Virus record (IMG/VR): IMGVR_UViG_3300008259_000351
Location: 1 to 33,911 of that record
Direction: 5' to 3' (one strand)
DNA length: 33,911 nt
DNA from: a virus
Part shown: piece by piece, positions 8,831-17,049 of the stretch
Position numbering within the stretch: the stretch's first letter is position 1
Layout of the letters: each line of letters opens with the position of its first letter
Program-made: the position numbers and the translations under genes
Notes under the pieces: generated by a model
What the model saw: the letters and a program-made list of their open reading frames with translations, nothing else
Told to the model about the DNA's origin: nothing
Databases searched by the model: none

Positions 8831-9124
8831 ATGGACACAATCAAACTGCCTATTGAGTACAATATTAATGGCTTTAACAAGGTAATTGATGGCACCGACG
8901 ATTATTATAAGCAACTTTTGTCCATTACTGCACGCCTTGAACCGGGTGTTCAGGTGGTTTATCCAGAATTTGGCGTATTTGACCCAACATTCAATACCGC
9001 AGATAGAGGAAAGTTCCTGGTTAATGCATCACGATATGTGCCAGAAGTTAGAATTGTTGCTATTGAGAGCCTGGAGACCGATGACGGTCAGTCATTCTCC
9101 TTCACCTTCGTTAGGCGGTCATAA
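8831..9124 (+). CDS. Baseplate wedge protein, gp25/GPW-like
   Basis: The 97-residue protein matches the small gp25/GPW family ('Gp25-like lysozyme' in name only), which in T4 nucleates the sheath and forms the inner baseplate wedge. Seen are 'IDGTDDYYKQLLSITARLEP', 'VYPEFGVFDPTFN' and the C-terminal strands 'RIVAIESLETDDGQSFSFTF'. Length and position directly before a J-like gene fit the usual W-J-I order of contractile tails. The strong ribosome binding site at 8821 fixes the start at 8831. The stop overlaps the next ATG by one base (TAATG). Confidence 0.75.
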   Translation: MDTIKLPIEYNINGFNKVIDGTDDYYKQLLSITARLEPGVQVVYPEFGVFDPTFNTADRGKFLVNASRYVPEVRIVAIESLETDDGQSFSFTFVRRS

Positions 9125-10521
9125 TGCCTGCTGATTTTTCTAGGTACGTTAATCTAACAATCAATGACGTCAATACCGCGAGCCTTTATCGTCAAATGAT
9201 AGAGGTTGCTCGCACCGTGATGCCAGAATTCAACCTGCGCCGCGGAACCGTTGAGGACTCCATATTCCAGTCAATGGCCTATACGGGGGCTATAGCCACC
9301 AATGCAATCAACAGAGTCCCTGATGGATTAATGCAGGGAATAGTTTCGCTTTTCGGATTTCAACGTAACTTTGGTACCCGGGCGACCATTACTGCAACTG
9401 TCACCCTTTATGGAACATCTGGCGCAGCGATACCAGTGGGAACGCAGTTTAGATATAGGTATGTAGATGCCGCGAACGGAACATTCACCGATTTCCTATT
9501 TGTGACATCAGAGGACACCATCATCACGGCATCGGCGACACCAACGGGGACTGTTGAATTAACGTGTGATGCTTTTGGTGAAATACCGATTGCTGATGTT
9601 GGCACTGCCCTACTACCCCTCAGCGTTGATACGGACATCAATACGGTAGTTGTTGATAGTTTCTCGAATGGAACAAATGCCCTAACGGATGCGGAATACC
9701 TTGATAGTGCTAGGACTTTCCTAGAGTCAATTTCAACAACCTATGTAACGGCAAAGCAGTTAGAGGCTGCAATTTTGTCAAACTTTGAGTATGTGGCAAG
9801 GTGTAAGGTTTTTGACCTAATGGACGCAAGCACCGATAGGGGTGTGTCGGTCTTTTTGCCAGATACATCACGAAATGTTACATCATCATTGTATAAGGGA
9901 TATGTTTCTATTTTCGTTTACGGATTCGGCCGGGCACTAACTAATAGTGAGTTGTCTAGTATTCAGTCTTTTGCCGCAAACTCATCAATGGCCGGGCTGG
10001 ATATTGAAGTGGTCAACTTCCAAACAGTTACCCCAACAATATCAGTTACCGCATCCTATGATTCCGCCTTCAGCCAGGCCCTGACAATAGAGGCAATCAA
10101 GGTTTCTCTTTCTGAATATTTGTCACCCCAGTATTTCCCATATGATGAAATTAGTGTTTCATCACCACGCCTTCGTTCTACTGATTTGACATATACCGTT
10201 CTTTCGTCTGGGAATACGGCTGGGCAAGATGCGGTCATCACCACCTCTGCGGCACATGGTCTTGTGGTTGGTCAGCGTGTGAGATTGGGTGGAACAAATG
10301 ATTATGATGATGCCTCAATAGCGGTGAAGTCAAGACCGAGCGACACAACTTTCACTATTGAGACAAACTACAATACTGCTGTTACTAGTGGTGTTGCCAT
10401 GTATCGCTACTTCCATGAAGCATCCGGCTCGCAGTCAACTCTCAACTTCCTAAACAGGGGAGTTTTGCCGAGTGTTTCAGTTGATGATATTACGGTTACT
10501 TTGAGCGCGGAGACACTGTAG
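9124..10521 (+). CDS. Baseplate J-like protein
   Basis: The 465-residue protein fits the Baseplate_J family (T4 gp6 / Mu gp47 / P2 gpJ), which forms the wedge core of contractile tails. The N-terminal half contains 'NLRRGTVEDSIFQSMAYTGA' and strand-rich repeats. The middle has 'LTDAEYLDSARTFLESISTT' and 'YVTAKQLEAAILSNFEYVAR', the conserved helical segment. Near the C-terminus, about residues 360-435, is an inserted beta domain with 'ITTSAAHGLVVGQRVRLGG', a module that recurs in the next gene. Starts and stops overlap by one base on both sides, indicating coupled translation with gp25-like and gpI-like genes. Confidence 0.8.
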   Translation: MPADFSRYVNLTINDVNTASLYRQMIEVARTVMPEFNLRRGTVEDSIFQSMAYTGAIATNAINRVPDGLMQGIVSLFGFQRNFGTRATITATVTLYGTSGAAIPVGTQFRYRYVDAANGTFTDFLFVTSEDTIITASATPTGTVELTCDAFGEIPIADVGTALLPLSVDTDINTVVVDSFSNGTNALTDAEYLDSARTFLESISTTYVTAKQLEAAILSNFEYVARCKVFDLMDASTDRGVSVFLPDTSRNVTSSLYKGYVSIFVYGFGRALTNSELSSIQSFAANSSMAGLDIEVVNFQTVTPTISVTASYDSAFSQALTIEAIKVSLSEYLSPQYFPYDEISVSSPRLRSTDLTYTVLSSGNTAGQDAVITTSAAHGLVVGQRVRLGGTNDYDDASIAVKSRPSDTTFTIETNYNTAVTSGVAMYRYFHEASGSQSTLNFLNRGVLPSVSVDDITVTLSAETL

Positions 10522-13500
10522 TGCCTTACGTAGATAGTTTTATTAATCGAGACAATTCCCTTTATGCGCTAGATGACGTGGAGAAACCACGGTCATTTGA
10601 CGAGTTTGATTTTGCCGCACTAACAGACTGGTCTAATGCAAATTCCTCAGTATCAATCGTTTTAGACAATCGTGAGTATCCACTGTATTATGTATTCAAG
10701 ATTTTGCCGAATAATACAAACGCAGTTTCTTTTGAACTTGATAATGTTGTAATTGGTGGAGTAAACATAAGCAATTTGAACAACATGAATATTGTTGGTC
10801 ATGCTCTTGTTAAGTGCTCCAGTTCCTTTGCGGTCAACACAACGGTTAGTGTTCGTTCTGATACTTCAGGAAGAAGCGAATCATCATCGCATACAACAAA
10901 CGTTAACCCCGGTATTCAAACCGCAGTTCGTTCAGGCTTAATTGTTGTCAATAAAAATAAGTCAGCAACAATAACTAGTGCCTATGGAAACGGCTCATAC
11001 ATAACATATAACGCGATTAACTCCTACTCGGTTGGTGATTCGGTATTAATTTTCAATACCGGTAATTCTTCGTTCAACTATACGTCAACACCCGCTACGG
11101 TTCAGTATGCAACGCCACGAATGTTTACGGTGTCAAATAGCGCTGTTGGATACGTCAAGCCAACAGCATCGTATTCGCACAAATCAAGCCCAAATTCAGA
11201 CGAAATATCTCAGCCATTCCAAGAATATTCTGGCGAAAATCTAACTGCTTCATTAGGTTTTTCGTTTTCTGGCCATGATGGCAATGCAATCTTCGTAACT
11301 ATTCCGGTTATTGCTGACATGAATCGCATATTTACATCATGGGCTACACGCATGTCACTGGAGACAACACCGCAGGTCTTTCGTGAAATTGACGAAGTAA
11401 GCAGTCCTGTTTGGCCCATGGCTCGCCTTCTTCACTCGGTGAGTGCCAGCGTCGAGGATGTAATGGACAAATATTCACTAATTGCTCGTTCTGACCCAAC
11501 GGAGCAACCTGGATTTGTGGATACTGATGATTCCTATAATAAGAGTTACTTAGTTGACCCAGATATTGCGTTACCCAAATACTATGACTGGCTCATTCAG
11601 TTTATTGGCCAAACACGTTCGTACTCAACAATCTCCTCAAACAAAGCAGCCGACCATGGGGCGACTATAAAAGTCAGATGTGCAACTACGGCAAATATAA
11701 CTATTTCTTCAGCGCTCAATAGCGGTGATTCACTAGATGGCGTGACGCTTGCTGACAATGACCGAGTATTAGTAAAAAATCAGACAATCGCTAGCGAGAA
11801 CGGTATTTATATTGTTAGTTCAAGCCCAGCGCGCTGGAGTGGTATGCCTGCATCGTCAGCAAGCATTGCATCACTGTCTCCAGTAACGCCGTCGCTTGGC
11901 TACTCGCGAATTACCACGAGTGCAGCACATGGTTTTTCTGCCGGTGATACAGTTGTCATTACTGGCGTTACACCATCTGGCCATAATGGCGAGTATATAA
12001 TTTACTCCGTCCCAACCACAACGACATTCGTCGTTGAGTCAACTGAAGTGGCTACGGCCACCTTGTCGTCGGCGACTGCGAAACGCGCAGTTGATACCAC
12101 TAATCCAGATTTGATTTTTGTTCGCGAGGGAACTGTCAATAAGATGACAATGTGGTCCCCTGTATCTCAAGGCTGGACGGGGACGGCGAATACATCTACA
12201 TCGGTTACTAATAGCCGCACAACATCACTAAGAACAAATTTAGTTACTAATCCATCTTTTGAAACCAATGCAACTGGTTGGGCTGCTGCGCAGAGTGGTG
12301 CTGGGCGAAATGCTTTGCTTGGTTTTATTGGCTCATCATCATACCTAGCAACAATGAGTAGCACCACGGATAGCAATATAGGGTCAACAACATTAACAAT
12401 TCCAGAAACAGGAAAATTCGCCTACTCACTATATGTGTATACTCCGCCATTATCATCCCTTGCTGGGCGTACGGTATCCCTTGCCAGAGAGGCCGGAACT
12501 GCCACCCTATCATCACCATCATCCACTAGCGCAACACTTGTTGGTGGCTCATGGGTTAGATGTTCTGTCATTTATGACGTAGGTACAGCGGGCACGGCAA
12601 CAATGGTGGCACGCTTATCTGGTGATTTGAGTACTGCCAGTGGGCAATCTGTTTACATAGATGCCGTTCTTGGGGAAAATAGCGCAACTGTCGGTACATA
12701 TTTTGATGGCAGCACGAACCCCAATTCACGGTGGACCGGAACAGCGCATGCAAGTACATCAATAATTTCAGGTCGCGGTAATTTGATAGATAATCCATCA
12801 TTTGAGACAGCAACGACTGGTTGGAATACTGCCAATGTAAGTTTGGCGCGCACCACAACTGATGCCTATACTGGCAGTGCTTCACTGCAAATTACCAGTA
12901 CGGATGGAACCGACACATCTGCTCGGGCTGGTCAGACGACAAACTGGACCGCAATAGCGGGTTTAACGTATAGCGGTAGCGTGTATCTAAAAAATACTGC
13001 CGGAAATAATCGCCAACATCTTATTTCCTTACGATGGATAAATTCTTCAAGTAGCGTGATTAGTGAGACGGTTGGAACTCCGGTAACTCTAACAGTTGGC
13101 GGCGACTGGCAACGATTCACTATTACCGGAACGGCACCAGCAGGTACGGTTTCCGCTGACCTATTCATTTATCCTCAGTACAACAATCCCAGCACATCAA
13201 ATATCACACTTGCTGATGCATGCATGGTTGAACAATCATCTACAGTTGGTGATTACTTTGACGGATACAATGACGACAATTCGCCTTGGGCAATTACAGG
13301 TGAGGACTTCATTAATTTTTCAGTTAAACAATTGGCGGCAAAATTAGCAACTACTGAAAATATAACCATCTCTACGGCTCTCAATAACGCAGACACAATT
13401 GATGGCATATCGCTAGCAACTGGCGACTATGTGCTTGTTAAGAATCAGACAACAGCAAGCGAGAATGGGATATACCAAGTTGCCGCTACGCCAGTGCGCA

Positions 13501-14003
13501 TAACAAATATGGCGGCAGGAATACCATTGTCTACTGGTTTCCGTGCATACGTCTGGGGTTCTGGAACAGCGAATACCGAGACGATGTTTACCCTTGATGA
13601 GGGCGGTCTCGCGGGTACCGATGCACTTGAGTTTACTGCTACAGAAAAACCATTTGCCTGGGACGACGAAGACGATTTCAAGAAGTGGCAACTTTTGAAT
13701 AAATACTTTGGCTACAAGGCTGGCTCTCTTGAGTCCATTGAAGAGACGGTCAAGAGGTATTTGATTGGCGAGAAACAGGTGCTTATTGTCCTAGACCCAC
13801 CGTTTGAATTTATTGTTTACACACTACGAGATGAGACACCGGGCATTTATTATACTTCCAGTGAAATTACAACATCTGAAGTTATAACAAATGCTTTATC
13901 AATAATTAAGCCAATGGGTTTTAGTGTCACCCATGAGGCACTTAGTGCGTTTGATACATTTATCATTGGAACAAGTATAATTGGCACAGGACGACTGGGG
14001 TAA
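10521..14003 (+). CDS. gpI-like tail protein with large adhesin insertion (two CBM-like domains)
   Basis: The 1160-residue protein starts with GTG, its G shared with the J stop. Residues about 276-366 ('PVWPMARLLHSVSASVEDVM' to 'YYDWLIQFIGQT') and 1045-1150 ('FKKWQLLNKYFGYKAGSLES' to 'IIKPMGFSVTHEAL') look like the two halves of a P2 gpI-type protein, which links baseplate to fibres. Between them lie about 675 residues of extra modules: a '[17 protein letters not shown]' domain (~390-440), a 'TTSAAHGFSAGDTVVITG' beta domain (~462-525), two CBM4/9-like sandwiches beginning 'NPSFETNATGW' (~570-725) and 'NPSFETATTGW' (~750-915), each ending in 'YFDG', and a second 'VLVKNQT' domain (~940-1030). 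The CBM-like pair probably binds cell-surface glycans. Split gpI is my reading; the CBM similarity is clearer. Confidence 0.65.
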   Translation: MPYVDSFINRDNSLYALDDVEKPRSFDEFDFAALTDWSNANSSVSIVLDNREYPLYYVFKILPNNTNAVSFELDNVVIGGVNISNLNNMNIVGHALVKCSSSFAVNTTVSVRSDTSGRSESSSHTTNVNPGIQTAVRSGLIVVNKNKSATITSAYGNGSYITYNAINSYSVGDSVLIFNTGNSSFNYTSTPATVQYATPRMFTVSNSAVGYVKPTASYSHKSSPNSDEISQPFQEYSGENLTASLGFSFSGHDGNAIFVTIPVIADMNRIFTSWATRMSLETTPQVFREIDEVSSPVWPMARLLHSVSASVEDVMDKYSLIARSDPTEQPGFVDTDDSYNKSYLVDPDIALPKYYDWLIQFIGQTRSYSTISSNKAADHGATIKVRCATTANITISSALNSGDSLDGVTLADNDRVLVKNQTIASENGIYIVSSSPARWSGMPASSASIASLSPVTPSLGYSRITTSAAHGFSAGDTVVITGVTPSGHNGEYIIYSVPTTTTFVVESTEVATATLSSATAKRAVDTTNPDLIFVREGTVNKMTMWSPVSQGWTGTANTSTSVTNSRTTSLRTNLVTNPSFETNATGWAAAQSGAGRNALLGFIGSSSYLATMSSTTDSNIGSTTLTIPETGKFAYSLYVYTPPLSSLAGRTVSLAREAGTATLSSPSSTSATLVGGSWVRCSVIYDVGTAGTATMVARLSGDLSTASGQSVYIDAVLGENSATVGTYFDGSTNPNSRWTGTAHASTSIISGRGNLIDNPSFETATTGWNTANVSLARTTTDAYTGSASLQITSTDGTDTSARAGQTTNWTAIAGLTYSGSVYLKNTAGNNRQHLISLRWINSSSSVISETVGTPVTLTVGGDWQRFTITGTAPAGTVSADLFIYPQYNNPSTSNITLADACMVEQSSTVGDYFDGYNDDNSPWAITGEDFINFSVKQLAAKLATTENITISTALNNADTIDGISLATGDYVLVKNQTTASENGIYQVAATPVRITNMAAGIPLSTGFRAYVWGSGTANTETMFTLDEGGLAGTDALEFTATEKPFAWDDEDDFKKWQLLNKYFGYKAGSLESIEETVKRYLIGEKQVLIVLDPPFEFIVYTLRDETPGIYYTSSEITTSEVITNALSIIKPMGFSVTHEALSAFDTFIIGTSIIGTGRLG

Positions 14004-14005
14004 AT

Positions 14006-14320
14006 ATGCCATTAAGTGGATATAAGGATTTCCAAACGGGAAACATATTATCTGAGGGAGATATTGACGCTTACCTCATGCAAGGTGTTTTGGTTTTTGT
14101 TGATGCAAGCGCTAGAAACACTGCTCTCGGTACCACTGATGGCGCTGGTGGGCTTTTTGCTGGTCGTGCCGTCTACTTAACTACACCCAATACGTTCCAG
14201 GTATGGAATGGTTCTGCTTGGGTAAATATTGCCACTGAAACGTATGTAACAACTGCCGTTGCCGCCATTCGCGACCCACTTATCCGGCTCTACATGGATG
14301 CCGGACTGAGCGTGATGTAG
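14006..14320 (+). CDS. Small tail/fibre-associated protein
   Basis: The 104-residue protein starts two bases after the previous stop. It contains 'GRAVYLTTPNTFQVWNGSAW', a short beta motif seen in many phage fibre-associated proteins, and ends in a short helix ('ATETYVTTAVAAIRDPLIRL'). It probably forms a small structural piece of the tail or a fibre adaptor. No enzymatic motif is visible. The motif and operon position support a structural role, but the precise family is not recognised. Confidence 0.55.
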   Translation: MPLSGYKDFQTGNILSEGDIDAYLMQGVLVFVDASARNTALGTTDGAGGLFAGRAVYLTTPNTFQVWNGSAWVNIATETYVTTAVAAIRDPLIRLYMDAGLSVM

Positions 14321-14335
14321 TAGAATTGGGATACC

Positions 14336-14341
14336 GGGAGG
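14336..14341 (+). promoter_or_regulatory. Shine-Dalgarno for the holin-like gene
   Basis: GGGAGG lies five bases before ATG 14347. It supports that start rather than the in-frame TTG at 14326. Confidence 0.65.
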
Positions 14342-14346
14342 TTGGT

Positions 14347-14562
14347 ATGTCAATAAAATTTATCAAAGATACAGTTGAGCGTGCGGTAGCAGCATTTATT
14401 GCTGCATACCTTGGCGTGTGGGTTGAGGCAGGTTCGGACTTTGATGCCCTGACTAATGCCGAAAATTTAAAGGTTGGCGCCGTAGCCGCAGTTGCCATTG
14501 TCGCTGCTGCTTTCGGACTCAAGAAGGTCGGCCCCAATAAGGATTCCGGCTCTATTCTCTGA
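14347..14562 (+). CDS. Holin, r1t-like
   Basis: The 71-residue protein has two hydrophobic segments, about residues 12-26 and 42-57, with a short acidic loop between, and a charged tail. The opening 'FIKDTVERAVAAFIAAYLG' and the ending 'FGLKKVGPNKDSGS' match the r1t-type holin family, common in phages of Gram-positive hosts including actinobacteria. Holins form membrane lesions that release or trigger endolysin at lysis. The start at 14347 follows a strong ribosome binding site. No endolysin gene is seen next to it; the only peptidoglycan-hydrolase-like domain here is in the tape-measure protein. Confidence 0.65.
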   Translation: MSIKFIKDTVERAVAAFIAAYLGVWVEAGSDFDALTNAENLKVGAVAAVAIVAAAFGLKKVGPNKDSGSIL

Positions 14563-14590
14563 TACTCCTACCAGCAGATACTTCCCTCAT

Positions 14591-14604
14591 CTACAATGTT
14601 GTAG
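14591..14604. other. Short perfect dyad upstream of 14625 gene
   Basis: Six-base arms CTACAA and TTGTAG surround two bases in the 62-base gap after the holin. No T-run follows, so it is not a classical terminator. It could be a small hairpin, an operator, or chance. Confidence 0.25.
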
Positions 14605-14624
14605 GCATTAGAGGAGAGTAACCC

Positions 14625-14993
14625 ATGCTTGCAGGAATTTATAACATTACGTGCGAACAGGGCTCGACATTTAGTCGTATTATTACTGTCGAATATCCAG
14701 ACCCAACGGATGAAAGCACTATGCTGCCGTTTGATTTTACTGACTACACGGCAAGAATGCAAATTCGCAGAACAATTGAGTCATCTGTTGCCATGATTGA
14801 ACTAACAACGGAAAATGGCGGCATCACATTTACTGATGAGGAAAATGGAGAACTCACTGTTTATATGACAGATGCTGAAACCGCAGCACTTGAAACAAGC
14901 GGTGTATACGACCTAGAAGTAATAAGTGATTCTGGCGAGGTATCAAAACTAATTAAGGGAGCATTTACCCTACTGCCAGAGGTCACGAGATGA
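14625..14993 (+). CDS. Beta-sandwich phage tail protein of unknown function
   Basis: The 122-residue protein resembles a common unnamed phage family near fibre genes: 'NITCEQGSTFSRIITVEY' at the N-terminus, 'YTARMQIRRTIESSVAMIEL' in the middle and 'GVYDLEVISDSGEVSKLIKG' near the end. The strand pattern suggests an Ig-like or baseplate-upper-protein-like fold. A good ribosome binding site (GAGGAGA) lies seven bases upstream of the ATG. The stop region overlaps the next gene by four bases. It probably attaches or stabilises fibres; this is inferred from context. Confidence 0.6.
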   Translation: MLAGIYNITCEQGSTFSRIITVEYPDPTDESTMLPFDFTDYTARMQIRRTIESSVAMIELTTENGGITFTDEENGELTVYMTDAETAALETSGVYDLEVISDSGEVSKLIKGAFTLLPEVTR

Positions 14994-15328
14994 GCGGTGT
15001 TCCCAATACTGTCAATATACAGCAAGATTCTCCGAATACTGTAACCGTAAATCAAGATGACCAAAATCTGGTAACAGTAAGAACTGTTGTAAATAACGTA
15101 ACCGTCACAACTGGTTCGATTGCACAGGGTTCAACTAAAAGATATGTGCATAGTCAAGGTTCTGCCTCTTCCACCTGGACGATAAGCCATTCCCTTGGTG
15201 GTCGTCCACAAGTAACTATCGTGGATTCTGCAGGTACGGTTGTCTATGGTGAGATACAATATTTATCAAATACCGAAATTCGGATACTTTTTAGTGCGGC
15301 GTTCTCCGGCTACGCATACTTGACCTAA
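14990..15328 (+). CDS. Short tail fibre tip-type protein
   Basis: The 112-residue protein has an Asn/Thr/Val-rich N-terminal repeat (about residues 1-45, 'PNTVNIQQDSPNTVTVNQDD') that may form a beta-helical shaft. Its C-terminal domain, 'STWTISHSLGGRPQVTIVDS' through 'FSAAFSGYAYLT', is common at the ends of phage fibre proteins. A related ending occurs at the C-terminus of the 15341 gene ('[19 protein letters not shown]'). It overlaps the preceding gene by four bases (ATGA). It is likely a minor fibre or cap; the receptor is unknown. Confidence 0.6.
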   Translation: MSGVPNTVNIQQDSPNTVTVNQDDQNLVTVRTVVNNVTVTTGSIAQGSTKRYVHSQGSASSTWTISHSLGGRPQVTIVDSAGTVVYGEIQYLSNTEIRILFSAAFSGYAYLT

Positions 15329-15340
15329 AGGACATTCACA

Positions 15341-17002
15341 ATGGCGCAAAAGTTCCTCACAAATATTGACCTCAATCAGAACCAAATTGTCAATGCAACT
15401 TTTGAGGTACTTGCGAGCGACCCGGGAAGTGGAAACTTCGAAGGTCGTCTGATTTACAATAGCACCACAGACACTATTAAGGTATACGCAAATGGTGCAT
15501 GGCGTTCGTTATCGCATACCGTATCTGCCGGTGGCTCATATACTGATGCATTAACAGTTAGTGAGTCTAACGGAACGGTTACGCTCACTCTAAATCTTGC
15601 GGATACCGACAGTGCTGGTCTTCTGTCATCAACATTCTGGAACTTACTTGATAGTGCAACATCGGATGCTACCGCCAGCAAACTGGTAAAACGTGATGCG
15701 AGTGGCAATATCAAAGTTGCTGAACCGACCGATGCCGCACATGCCGCAACAAAGGGCTACGTCGACGGCGTACGTTCTGGACTAGATGTCAAACAATCCG
15801 TTCGTGTCGCCACCACGGCAGCGCTAACGCTCTCATCCGACCTAGAAAACGGCGATACGGTTGATGGCGTAACGCTCGCTACCGGTGACCGAGTCCTCGT
15901 CAAGAACCAGGATACCGCTTCCGAAAACGGCATCTATGTCGTCAAGGCATCTGGTGCGCCAGATAGGGCGACTGACGCTGATTCAAGCGCTGAAGTTACT
16001 GCTGGCATGTTCACCTTCGTTGCTGAAGGTACAGTGAACGGCGATAGCGGTTGGGTCCTGACGACAAACGACACAATCACACTTGGTACAACTGGTCTTG
16101 TATTTGCCCAATTCTCTGGCGCTGGCCAGATTGCTGCTGGTGATGGTCTCTCAAAGAGTGGCAATACTATAAATGTCGGCGCTGGAACTGGCATTACCGT
16201 CAATGCTGATACTGTCCAAATCTCGGCAACGTATGCTGGTCAATCCAGCATTACTACTCTGGGCACTGTCACTACTGGGACATGGAATGCAACTGCAATT
16301 GCAGTTGCCTACGGTGGTACTGGGGCTACCGATGCGGCAACTGCGAGAACAAACCTTGGACTTGCTATCGGCACTGATGTTCAGGCGTATGACGCTGAAC
16401 TAGCAGCACTTGCTGGTCTGACATCAGCGGCGAATAAACTGCCGTACTTCACTGGCTCTGGCACGGCAGCCCTCACTGACCTTACTTCCCAGGCGCGAGG
16501 ATTGTTGGATGACGCTAGTTATTCTGACATGCGTACGACGCTCGGTCTAGCAATTGGGACCGATGTCCAGGCCTATAACTCAACTCTTGCTGCTGTTGCC
16601 GGAGGTACATATACCGGTGATGACAGCATTACGACTGTTGGCACAATTACTAGCGGTGTCTGGAATGGCACCGATGTCGCAATTGCAGACGGTGGTACTG
16701 GCGCCAGCACTGCCGCTAACGCAAGAAATAATCTTGCAGAAACATCAGCAAGTGGTCTAACTACCAGCACTCCAACCCTGGCTCGTATTGCCTCTCAGGG
16801 CTGTGCGGCGTCAAGTGCTGGCGTGTCGAGTACTACGGTGGTGCACAACCTTGGAACCACTAGCGTTATTGTTCAGATATTTGAGGTAGCAACCGGCGCG
16901 ACTGTTTATGGTGATATTACACGCGACAATACAAACCAGGTGACAGTTGTTCTCAATGGCACTATTTCTCTCGGTGACTACAAGATTGTTGTAACTGGAT
17001 AA
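15341..17002 (+). CDS. Tail fibre protein with repeated shaft motifs
   Basis: The 553-residue protein starts '[20 protein letters not shown]', a common opening of phage fibres. It has a '[20 protein letters not shown]' segment (~140-160) and a '[20 protein letters not shown]' module (~175-195) shared with the gpI-like protein. A shaft follows with two copies of '[12 protein letters not shown]' and two 'GGTGA' turns with 'ATARTNL' / 'ANARNNL'. The C-terminus ('[20 protein letters not shown]') is a small beta domain like that of the 14990 gene. A GGAC sequence precedes the ATG by eight bases. It is likely a trimeric fibre subunit. Confidence 0.75.
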   Translation: MAQKFLTNIDLNQNQIVNATFEVLASDPGSGNFEGRLIYNSTTDTIKVYANGAWRSLSHTVSAGGSYTDALTVSESNGTVTLTLNLADTDSAGLLSSTFWNLLDSATSDATASKLVKRDASGNIKVAEPTDAAHAATKGYVDGVRSGLDVKQSVRVATTAALTLSSDLENGDTVDGVTLATGDRVLVKNQDTASENGIYVVKASGAPDRATDADSSAEVTAGMFTFVAEGTVNGDSGWVLTTNDTITLGTTGLVFAQFSGAGQIAAGDGLSKSGNTINVGAGTGITVNADTVQISATYAGQSSITTLGTVTTGTWNATAIAVAYGGTGATDAATARTNLGLAIGTDVQAYDAELAALAGLTSAANKLPYFTGSGTAALTDLTSQARGLLDDASYSDMRTTLGLAIGTDVQAYNSTLAAVAGGTYTGDDSITTVGTITSGVWNGTDVAIADGGTGASTAANARNNLAETSASGLTTSTPTLARIASQGCAASSAGVSSTTVVHNLGTTSVIVQIFEVATGATVYGDITRDNTNQVTVVLNGTISLGDYKIVVTG

Positions 17003-17010
17003 CAAATCAC

Positions 17011-17026
17011 TGACCTCGAGGGGTCA
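17011..17026 (+). other. Inverted repeat upstream of collagen-like fibre gene
   Basis: TGACC and GGTCA flank a six-base centre. The gap also holds GACCTC (17012-17017) and GAGGTC (17044-17049), which could pair across the ribosome binding region just before the GTG start. No T-run follows. It might form an RNA structure affecting translation or be chance. Confidence 0.3.
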
Positions 17027-17049
17027 CTTAACGTAGGGCGATTGAGGTC

